Origin: Bacillota bacterium
GTDB lineage: Bacteria; Bacillota; Clostridia; Lachnospirales; Lachnospiraceae
Direction of reading: 5' to 3'
Assembly: GCA_023436225.1 (NCBI GenBank)
Contig: JAEZKA010000090.1
Location: forward strand, 1 to 19,631
DNA: 19,631 nucleotides
Shown here: in pieces, positions 8,280-14,780 of the stretch
Position numbering within the stretch: the stretch's first letter is position 1
Layout: each line of letters starts with the position of its first letter
Made by a program: the position numbers and the translations under genes
Notes under the pieces: model-generated
Databases searched by the model: none
The model's input: only the letters and a program-made list of their open reading frames with translations
What the model was told of the DNA's origin: nothing

Positions 8280-9179
8280 ATGAACAATGGAGTATGCTGG
8301 TTGGATGAAGCGGGAGAATATATCCAGGCTCATGGTGGGTCCATGCTTTATTATAATAACCAATGGTTTTGGTATGGAGAAAATAAAAATACAGAGACTG
8401 TTAATCGAAGAGTGAAGTTTATTGGCATTTCCTGTTATTCCAGCCATGATATGAAAAGCTGGAAGTATGAGGGGCTGGTATTAAAAGCCTCCTCTAATAT
8501 CAATGATGATCTGTATGAAAATTGTATTGCAGAGCGCCCGAAGGTTTTGTATAACAGGCTGACCAATAAATTTGTAATGTGGTTTCATTTGGATAACAGA
8601 GAGTATACATTGGCAAGTGTTGGGGTAGCAATTAGTGATAGTGCTATGGGACCGTTTAAATATTTGGGAAGACAGAGGCCGTTAGGGAGAGACAGCAGGG
8701 ATATGACGGTTTTTCAGGATACGGATGGAAATGCTTATCTAATACATAGCTCTGATTGGAACAGTACTTTGATGATCGACCGATTAAATAGTGAATATAC
8801 GGGTCTAACAGGAGAAGCTGTGAGTATTTGTGTCGATCAGTATCGAGAAGCACCGGTAGTTATGAAGCAGGATAATAAATATTATATGGTTACCTCCGGT
8901 TGCACCGGATGGCTACCTAATTCCATGCTATATGCAGTATCGGATCATATAATGGGACGCTGGAAGCTTATAGATAATCCTTGCATTGGTAAGGATTATA
9001 GAAAAACTTTTGGCGGGCAAAGTGCCTTTGCTTTTACCACCAACGGTCAATGGATGCTGGCGTTGGATCACTGGAATCCACAGAATTTAAGAGTATCGGG
9101 ATATAGTTTCTTACCAGTTGAGCTGGATAAGGATTATATGAGTATTGTGTGGCAGGATGAGTTTCAGGGGCTGTCTTAA
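8280..9179 (+). CDS. Glycoside hydrolase family 43-like enzyme, resembling exo-beta-1,3-galactanase (GH43_24)
   Basis: This is a 299-residue five-bladed beta-propeller-type hydrolase without signal peptide, so cytoplasmic. The N-terminal IQAHGGSMLYYNNQWFWYGEN (~15-35) is the hallmark of the galactan 1,3-beta-galactosidase-like branch. Candidate active-site residues are E85 in AERPK, D141 in SRDMT, E190 in YREAP and Q247 in FGGQSAF. In characterised GH43_24 galactanases a glutamine replaces the usual aspartate base; the conserved GGQ here fits that, but the residue assignment is mine by motif only. The protein is a bare catalytic domain with no carbohydrate-binding module, unlike secreted galactanases. 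The start at 8280 follows AAGAGGAGA. It lies 86 bases after the regulator gene and upstream of the SAM hydrolase and GH20 genes. Likely role: removing beta-1,3-linked galactosyl units from an imported oligosaccharide. Fold confidence is high; exact activity is moderate. Confidence 0.78.
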   Translation: MNNGVCWLDEAGEYIQAHGGSMLYYNNQWFWYGENKNTETVNRRVKFIGISCYSSHDMKSWKYEGLVLKASSNINDDLYENCIAERPKVLYNRLTNKFVMWFHLDNREYTLASVGVAISDSAMGPFKYLGRQRPLGRDSRDMTVFQDTDGNAYLIHSSDWNSTLMIDRLNSEYTGLTGEAVSICVDQYREAPVVMKQDNKYYMVTSGCTGWLPNSMLYAVSDHIMGRWKLIDNPCIGKDYRKTFGGQSAFAFTTNGQWMLALDHWNPQNLRVSGYSFLPVELDKDYMSIVWQDEFQGLS

Positions 9180-9294
9180 TTTATTATATGAATAGAAAAG
9201 ATATTGTTATAATGCTGAAACACGTGGTCAGAGCCCCTAAATTAGAGTATAATAATCTTATTAGAGTATCTTACGATCAAAGGAGAGGGTTCAG

Positions 9295-10149
9295 ATGGAA
9301 AAACCCATATTAGTGTTTCAGACGGACTTTACCTACAAGGAGGGGGCAATCTCTTCCATGTATGGTGTCGTTAAGACAGTTGACCGATCGTTGGAGATTT
9401 TTGACGGAACTCATGAGATACCGCATTTTGATACCTGGAGCGCCTCTTACCGATTATATCAGTCCATGCAATTCTGGCCCAAGGGAACGATATTTGTATC
9501 TGTCGTTGATCCAGGCGTCGGAACTGCAAGAAAAGCATGTGTAGCGAGAACCAAGGACGGCTATTATGTAGTTACACCGGATAACGGAAGCTTATCCCAT
9601 GTAAAATATCATATCGGTATTGAAGAAGTCAGGGAAATAGATGAAAAGGTAAATCGTCTGCAATCGACACTGGGAACCAGTGTCTTTCATGGAAGAGATC
9701 TCTTCGGTTATTGTGCGGCACGCCTTGCCAGTGGGATCATAACCTATGAACAGGTAGGTCCTATCTATTCGACCGAGGATATTAAGGTTCATCATATATT
9801 GGAAGGGAGTATAACTGGAAATAGGGCAGAGGGTATTATTGAGATTGACGACCCGAACTTTGGCAATCTATGGAGTAATATCAGCTCGGAATTATTGCTG
9901 AAGAACGGATTTGCCTATGGAGATAAGGTTAATGTAAGTATCTGCTGTAAAGGCGATATCGTATATCAGGAAGAAGTTCTTTTTGCAAAATCCTTTGGTT
10001 ATGTAGAAAAAGGAGAATCGGTACTCTATACCAATGAATTAATGAGGGCATCCATGGCGCTGTGCTTGGGGGACTTTCGCAAGAGATACCAGCTTGGCTT
10101 CGGTGAGGAATGGACGATTTCCATTGAGAAGAAGGGGCAAAGAGGGTGA
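9295..10149 (+). CDS. SAM hydrolase/SAM hydroxide adenosyltransferase family protein (DUF62)
   Basis: This 284-residue protein belongs to the fluorinase/chlorinase/SAM-hydrolase superfamily. Most bacterial members characterised so far split S-adenosylmethionine with water into adenosine and methionine. The N-terminal domain (~1-160) has FQTDF with D11, and VDPGVGTAR with D72 and R79, followed by FHGRDLF with H132; this Asp-Arg-His set is the triad assigned to the hydroxide-adding members rather than to halogenases. The C-terminal domain carries IDDPNFGNLWSNI (~184-196), the conserved FGN-x2-(T/S)N element. The usual second Asp of the nucleoside-binding loop is replaced: TDFTYKEG has E16. The start at 9295 has AAAGGAGAG about 9 bases upstream. 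It sits between two glycosidase genes on the same strand with short gaps, so it is probably co-transcribed with them, an unexpected neighbourhood for a SAM-degrading enzyme. I am confident of the family, not of the role. Confidence 0.86.
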   Translation: MEKPILVFQTDFTYKEGAISSMYGVVKTVDRSLEIFDGTHEIPHFDTWSASYRLYQSMQFWPKGTIFVSVVDPGVGTARKACVARTKDGYYVVTPDNGSLSHVKYHIGIEEVREIDEKVNRLQSTLGTSVFHGRDLFGYCAARLASGIITYEQVGPIYSTEDIKVHHILEGSITGNRAEGIIEIDDPNFGNLWSNISSELLLKNGFAYGDKVNVSICCKGDIVYQEEVLFAKSFGYVEKGESVLYTNELMRASMALCLGDFRKRYQLGFGEEWTISIEKKGQRG

Positions 10150-10198
10150 GCTTTAGAGAGAAGGGTTCTAAAAAACAAATAAAGAGAGAGGCATATTT

Positions 10199-12067
10199 AT
10201 GTATATTATACCAAAACCACAGAGCTTACAATTTCTAGAAGGACAGTTAACCATATCATATCAAAGCCGCATAATTCTTGCAGCAGAGTGTGGTGGTAAC
10301 ACATTCTCCTACGCAAAGCTGATACAGAAGGAGTTAGAGAAGCTACTGGGCTTTAGCCTGGCCATTACGAAGGGTGATGCAGAAGCCGGAGGGATTTATC
10401 TGACGCTCTTGTCTACATTGAGATCGGAGGAATATCTCCTAACGATTAATGGAGATGGAATTTTACTGCAGGCCGGATCGGAAAAGGCGATGCTTTACGC
10501 CGTACAGACACTTCGCCAGATTATCGCTCAGGAAGGAGCCTGCCTGAGATGCTTAATGATAAAGGATTATCCGGATATCGATAATCGTGGTTATTATTTG
10601 GATGTGACAAGAGGAAGAATACCAACCCTGGATTATCTGAAAAGCTTTGCTGACAAGCTAAGCTATTATAAAATCAATCAATTTCAGCTTTATGTGGAGC
10701 ATAGCTTCCTATTTCGGGAGCTAAGTGAGGTATGGAGGGATGATACACCACTCACAGCAGAAGAGATATTGGAGCTTGATGAATATTGTGACCGTCTTAA
10801 TATTGAATTGGTACCATCAATTGCTACCTTCGGTCACCTCCATAAGCTACTTAGCACGAAGAGCTATGCCGGACTTTGTGAATTACCGGATTCTGAGCTT
10901 CAACCCTTTTCCTATGAAGATCGGATGCAGCATCATACTATTGATGCCTCCAATCAGCAAAGCATAGCACTAATTAAGACAATGATAGATGAATATCTTC
11001 CACTGTTTCGTTCTAATCAGTTCAATATCTGTGCAGATGAAACCTTTGATCTGGGTAAGGGTAAATCAAAGGTGCTAGCTGAGCAAAAGGGTGTGGATGA
11101 GATTTATATTGATTATGTCAAGACTCTTTGCGAATACCTGGTTGAAAAAGGGAAAAGACCAATGTTCTGGGGAGATATAGTATGTGGTTTCCCGGAGGCG
11201 ATCAAGAAGCTTCCACCAGAAACCATCTGCTTAAACTGGGCATATCATGAAGGAGTGACGGAGGAAACAACCAGGAAGCTTTATCAGGCTGGAGCAACCC
11301 AGTATCTTTGTCCCGGAGTCGGGGGCTGGAATCAGTTCGTCAACCTAGTGGAGTCCTCCTATATCAATATATCAAAGATGTGCAGCTACGCCCATAAATA
11401 TAAGGCTCTGGGTGTATTGAATACGGATTGGGGCGATTTTGGGCATATTAACCATCCGGAATTTGCTTCTATTGGATTGATTTACGGTGCAGCTTTTTCC
11501 TGGAACCATGAAATACCCTCTTTTGAAGAGATCAATACTCAGATCGCACAGCTGGAATTTGGTGACAGCAGCGGACAGCTGGTGAAGCGGATCGCCTCCA
11601 TATCCCGTGAGCAGGTGTTTGAATGGTATCACATCGTACGACTGAAGGAAATGGATGCTAAGAAAAAGACGTCCCAGGAGAAGCAGGATTATCTACTGTC
11701 CTTGGATTTTAGTGGTGCTAAATCGGCAAATAATAGGCTTACGGTGATTATCAACGAGCTATACGAAAACCTTCACTATCTCCAATCCGACAAGAGAAGC
11801 CTGATAAAGCCTTATATTCTGGCAGCAGAAGCGACGCAGATCTTTAACAGAATCGGTGCAACCCTGCAGCAGTTAAAATACGGTGCTTCAAATGAAGCTG
11901 CTACTAATCCCTGCAAGCTCGCAGGCTGCCTGGAGCAGTGGTTCTATCAATATAAAGCCGTATGGAGAACCATCAGTAAGGAATCTGAGCTGTATCGCCT
12001 ACAGGAAGTGATACTATGGTATGCGGATGAACTACGAAGCTTCACTTCATCCGAAATTCTCAATTAA
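10199..12067 (+). CDS. Glycoside hydrolase family 20-type beta-N-acetylhexosaminidase, cytoplasmic
   Basis: This 622-residue enzyme should release terminal beta-linked N-acetylhexosamine by substrate-assisted catalysis. Residues 1-~122 form the small N-terminal domain common in GH20 enzymes (IIPKPQSLQF... AMLYAVQTLRQII). The TIM barrel begins at DYPDIDNRGYYLDVTRGRIP (~123-142). The catalytic pair is the adjacent D280-E281 in NICADETFDLGKGKS; the barrel also shows LVPSIATFGHL (~204-214) and MFWGDIV. A C-terminal helical extension of about 150 residues follows the barrel. There is no signal peptide, matching the other enzymes of the locus and pointing to an imported substrate. The start has AGAGAGAGG about 9 bases upstream and lies 49 bases after the SAM hydrolase gene. 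With the deacetylase and the galactanase-like enzyme it suggests a glycan containing both galactose and an N-acetylated hexosamine. A strong hairpin terminator follows. Confidence 0.85.
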   Translation: MYIIPKPQSLQFLEGQLTISYQSRIILAAECGGNTFSYAKLIQKELEKLLGFSLAITKGDAEAGGIYLTLLSTLRSEEYLLTINGDGILLQAGSEKAMLYAVQTLRQIIAQEGACLRCLMIKDYPDIDNRGYYLDVTRGRIPTLDYLKSFADKLSYYKINQFQLYVEHSFLFRELSEVWRDDTPLTAEEILELDEYCDRLNIELVPSIATFGHLHKLLSTKSYAGLCELPDSELQPFSYEDRMQHHTIDASNQQSIALIKTMIDEYLPLFRSNQFNICADETFDLGKGKSKVLAEQKGVDEIYIDYVKTLCEYLVEKGKRPMFWGDIVCGFPEAIKKLPPETICLNWAYHEGVTEETTRKLYQAGATQYLCPGVGGWNQFVNLVESSYINISKMCSYAHKYKALGVLNTDWGDFGHINHPEFASIGLIYGAAFSWNHEIPSFEEINTQIAQLEFGDSSGQLVKRIASISREQVFEWYHIVRLKEMDAKKKTSQEKQDYLLSLDFSGAKSANNRLTVIINELYENLHYLQSDKRSLIKPYILAAEATQIFNRIGATLQQLKYGASNEAATNPCKLAGCLEQWFYQYKAVWRTISKESELYRLQEVILWYADELRSFTSSEILN

Positions 12068-12106
12068 AATGAAGAAAAATAGGATAAAGAATATAAATGG
12101 ATAATG

Positions 12107-12197
12107 AAAGGCTGTTGCAAAATAAATTATATTACAGGATGAGGGAAGTCAGTTTCATCTTTTAATATAAGCTTCATTTTGCAATAGCCTTTTTTTA
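12107..12197 (+). terminator. Large hairpin terminator ending the glycan locus
   Basis: AGGCTGTTGCAAAAT (12109-12123) pairs with ATTTTGCAATAGCCT (12176-12190), one mismatch, and a T-run follows at 12191-12196. Between the arms a second, weaker pairing is visible (ATATTA with TAATAT, GATGA with TCATC), so the whole ~80 bases may fold as one long stem. The length and outer arms also recall a small terminal-inverted-repeat element, but I see no target-site duplication, so terminator is the better call. Confidence 0.85.
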
Positions 12198-12307
12198 TAC
12201 AGGCATTAACATACCGGAACCTAAAGAGAGAAATAAATGTAATTTCTAAGAGTAAAGTTTACATAGTTAATATAGTTATAAGGAAGAGAATGGCGAAGAT
12301 TTTCATA

Positions 12308-12353
12308 TTGACAGAAGAGCACTTATACTTTAATATATGTTAGGTACCTAACA
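12308..12353 (+). promoter_or_regulatory. Promoter and MarR-type palindromic operator upstream of the marR-family gene
   Basis: A perfect TTGACA (12308-12313) is followed after exactly 17 bases by TAATAT (12331-12336). Immediately after the -10 box lies TGTTAGGTACCTAACA (12338-12353), a perfect 16-bp palindrome that would cover the transcription start. MarR proteins bind such palindromes as dimers and block RNA polymerase. It ends about 17 bases before the marR-family start codon, so autorepression is the natural reading. The sequence is direct evidence; the binding protein is inferred. Confidence 0.8.
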
Positions 12354-12370
12354 AACAAGAGGGTGATGAA

Positions 12371-12814
12371 ATGATAGAGAGAGAAGAAAGACACCTTGGT
12401 AAGATGTTAAGAATCTTATCCAATCTAGTTCGTAGGAAAGTAGAGAATGAATTGAATCAAAGGGGAATGGAAGTGACAAGCTCTCAAGCCAGAATTATCG
12501 GTTTTGTGTATCGGCAAACTCAAATTCGTAATGTATACCAAAGGGATATTGAGGTGGAATTCGATATACGTAGATCTACCGCTACGAACACATTACAGCT
12601 TTTAGAAAAGAACGGATATATTACGAGAGATAGTGTTGATGAAGACGCCAGACTAAAGAAAATTCTACTTACCGAAAAAGGGATAGCAATTTATGAGGTC
12701 ATAAGACAGAGTATCTTAAAGGTGGAGGGAGAATTAAACAGTGTTTACACACTAGACGAATTAGAAGAATTGCTTTATCTGTTAGATAAGCTATATGTAG
12801 CTTTAGAGGAGTAA
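12371..12814 (+). CDS. MarR-family transcriptional regulator
   Basis: This is a 147-residue winged-helix repressor, normal length for the family. Dimerisation helices lie at both ends (~1-25 and ~115-147). The winged helix spans about residues 30-110, with the recognition helix around RRSTATNTLQLLEKNGYI (~71-88) and the wing in TRDSVDEDARLKKILLTEKG (~89-108); DxDxRxK in the wing is the family signature. The start at 12371 has GAGGGTGA about 5 bases upstream. It precedes two ABC exporter genes on the same strand, a frequent arrangement in Clostridia where the regulator releases the exporter genes when a toxic compound is present. It probably binds the palindrome in its own promoter. The inducer is unknown. 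Confidence 0.92.
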   Translation: MIEREERHLGKMLRILSNLVRRKVENELNQRGMEVTSSQARIIGFVYRQTQIRNVYQRDIEVEFDIRRSTATNTLQLLEKNGYITRDSVDEDARLKKILLTEKGIAIYEVIRQSILKVEGELNSVYTLDELEELLYLLDKLYVALEE

Positions 12815-12887
12815 TACATTGCTAAGCATCATCATTGAATTATGGTTTGGATGTTAAGCAGTTAGAATGAAATTAAGTAATTCATGG

Positions 12888-12919
12888 CAATAGAAGGTTT
12901 GCTAGGTGGCTTTCTATTG
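12888..12919 (+). terminator. Possible weak terminator or attenuator after the marR-family gene
   Basis: CAATAGAAG (12888-12896) can pair with CTTTCTATTG (12910-12919), followed by a mixed TTTGTTTG stretch rather than a clean T-run. It lies between the regulator and exporter genes, so it may lower readthrough into the exporter. Confidence 0.4.
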
Positions 12920-12924
12920 TTTGT

Positions 12925-13017
12925 TTGACTAATTCTTAATAAATGTTCTAATAAGCAACGTAGTGAATAACAAATCAAACAGATGGAAACAGCTGATAAG
13001 CTAAGCTACGTCCATCT
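12925..13017 (+). promoter_or_regulatory. Candidate second promoter and 5' leader hairpin before the ABC exporter genes
   Basis: TTGACT (12925-12930) and TCTAAT (12947-12952), each 5 of 6 to consensus, are 16 bases apart and could start a transcript for the exporter alone. Downstream, AGATGGA (12981-12987) pairs with TCCATCT (13011-13017) around a 23-base loop. This leader hairpin has no T-run. The MarR palindrome is not repeated here, so this promoter, if real, would escape direct MarR control. Confidence 0.4.
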
Positions 13018-13043
13018 AATATTCAAAACAGGAGAGTGATATA

Positions 13044-14780
13044 ATGCTAAAAAAATTATTAGGAAACGTAGGAGAATACAAAAAAGATTCGATTCTAACT
13101 CCTATTTACGTGATTCTTGAAGTAATAATGGAAGTAATTATTCCATTATTAATGGCTAAAATAGTGGATGTTGGCTTGGCTAATGGTGATATTAATTATG
13201 TGGTTAAAACTGGGGTTATCATGCTTATGCTGTCTTTTTTAGCCCTATTTTTCGGCATGTTGTCAGGGAAGACGGCTGCAAAAGCCAGTACAGGGTTTTC
13301 TAAGAATTTAAGGAGGGCTATGTATGATAAAATACAGACCTATTCCTTTTCCAATATAGATAAATTCTCTACCTCGAGCTTAGTGACCAGGTTAACGACA
13401 GACGTCACCAACGTTCAAAACGCCTATCAGATGTGTATCAGAGTTTTGGTCAGGGCACCGATTATGTTGATATCAGCGTTAATCATGTCCTTCTATATCA
13501 ACTCGGAATTGGCTATTATTTTCCTTGGAGCCATCTTATTCTTAAGTGCCATTTTATATTATATAATGACTCGGGCTCATGTACATTTTCAACGTACCTT
13601 TAAAAAGTATGACGATTTGAATGCGAGTGTACAAGAGAATCTTACCGGCATCCGTGTTGTGAAAGCCTATGTGAGAGAAGAGTACGAAACCGACAAATTC
13701 CATAAAGCATCAGAAGCTTTGTATAGTGGCTTTCTAAGTGCTGAAAAATTATTACTGATTAATACACCTGCCATGCAATTCACGATGTATACCTGTAATT
13801 TACTACTTTCCTGGCTTGGTGCACATTTAATCCTTAAGGGAAGGATGGCAACGGGTGAACTAATGAGTATGTTTACCTATACCGGCAATATCCTAATTAG
13901 CTTAATGATTCTATCCATGGTCTTTGTTATGGTTGTTATGTCTAGAGCCTCCATGGAAAGAATTTATGAGGTATTGAAGGAAGAAAGTAATCTAAGCAAT
14001 GGGGCTAACCCTGTTTACGAAGTGCCGGATGGATCGATCGAATTTAAGAATGTTGACTTTAGTTATAGCAATGATGAAAACAAGCTGGTGCTAGAGAATA
14101 TTAATCTAAAGATCAATTCGGGGGAAACCATAGGTATTATCGGTGGTACCGGTAGCGCGAAGAGCTCCCTGGTTCAATTGATTCCCAGACTTTATGATAC
14201 AACTAGAGGCTCATTAGAAGTCGGAGGTATTAATGTAAAGAATTATGATATGGATACCCTGCGAAATGAGGTTTCCATGGTGTTACAAAAGAATGTATTG
14301 TTCTCCGGCACGATTAAAGAAAATCTTCGTTGGGGAAATAAGTACGCAACGGAGGAAGAAATCAGAAAAGCATGCGAGCATGCGCAAGCACGTGAGTTCA
14401 TTGAGAGTTTCCCAAAACAATATGATACTTATATAGAGCAGGGAGGTACGAATGTATCAGGAGGGCAAAAGCAGAGACTTTGCATTGCTAGGGCATTACT
14501 GAAGAAACCTAAGATTCTTATTTTTGATGACTCTACCAGCGCTGTAGATACGAAGACAGATGCTAAAATCAGAAAGGCTCTTAGAGAAGAAATACCCGGA
14601 ACAACGAAGCTTATCATAGCCCAAAGGATTTCCTCCATCGAAAATGCCGATAAAATTATCGTAATTAATGATGGAAAGATTGATGGCTTCGGAACCCATG
14701 AGGAGCTTCTTAAGAGCAACAGCATCTACCGGGAGGTATATTTATCACAGACGAAAGGAGCTGGCCAGGAAGATGAATAA
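13044..14780 (+). CDS. ABC exporter half-transporter with degenerate catalytic site (heterodimer subunit 1)
   Basis: This is a 578-residue fusion of a six-helix membrane domain (~15-305) and an ATPase domain (~330-570), type IV (B-family) exporter architecture. The Walker A at 367-374 reads GGTGSAKS, with Ala in place of the third glycine. The signature motif is intact (VSGGQ, 471-475). After the Walker B aspartate, D496 replaces the catalytic glutamate. Q527 in IAQRIS replaces the switch histidine. These changes are the known pattern of the non-hydrolysing site in heterodimeric exporters such as TM287/288 and BmrCD. The start has AGGAGAG about 9 bases upstream. The gene overlaps the next by 8 bases, and the two products should assemble together. 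Substrate is unknown; the MarR gene upstream suggests drugs, antimicrobial peptides or another toxic compound. Confidence 0.93.
   Translation: MLKKLLGNVGEYKKDSILTPIYVILEVIMEVIIPLLMAKIVDVGLANGDINYVVKTGVIMLMLSFLALFFGMLSGKTAAKASTGFSKNLRRAMYDKIQTYSFSNIDKFSTSSLVTRLTTDVTNVQNAYQMCIRVLVRAPIMLISALIMSFYINSELAIIFLGAILFLSAILYYIMTRAHVHFQRTFKKYDDLNASVQENLTGIRVVKAYVREEYETDKFHKASEALYSGFLSAEKLLLINTPAMQFTMYTCNLLLSWLGAHLILKGRMATGELMSMFTYTGNILISLMILSMVFVMVVMSRASMERIYEVLKEESNLSNGANPVYEVPDGSIEFKNVDFSYSNDENKLVLENINLKINSGETIGIIGGTGSAKSSLVQLIPRLYDTTRGSLEVGGINVKNYDMDTLRNEVSMVLQKNVLFSGTIKENLRWGNKYATEEEIRKACEHAQAREFIESFPKQYDTYIEQGGTNVSGGQKQRLCIARALLKKPKILIFDDSTSAVDTKTDAKIRKALREEIPGTTKLIIAQRISSIENADKIIVINDGKIDGFGTHEELLKSNSIYREVYLSQTKGAGQEDE

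Noticed and set aside
12107..12197. Miniature inverted-repeat transposable element
   Set aside because: Arms of ~15 bases with a T-run and a position right after a gene fit a terminator. No target-site duplication or second copy is seen in the window.
14668..14772. Upstream extension of the second ABC exporter gene to ATG 14668
   Set aside because: The extra 35 residues overlap the conserved end of the first exporter and resemble no exporter N-terminus. ATG 14773 gives the usual short overlap.
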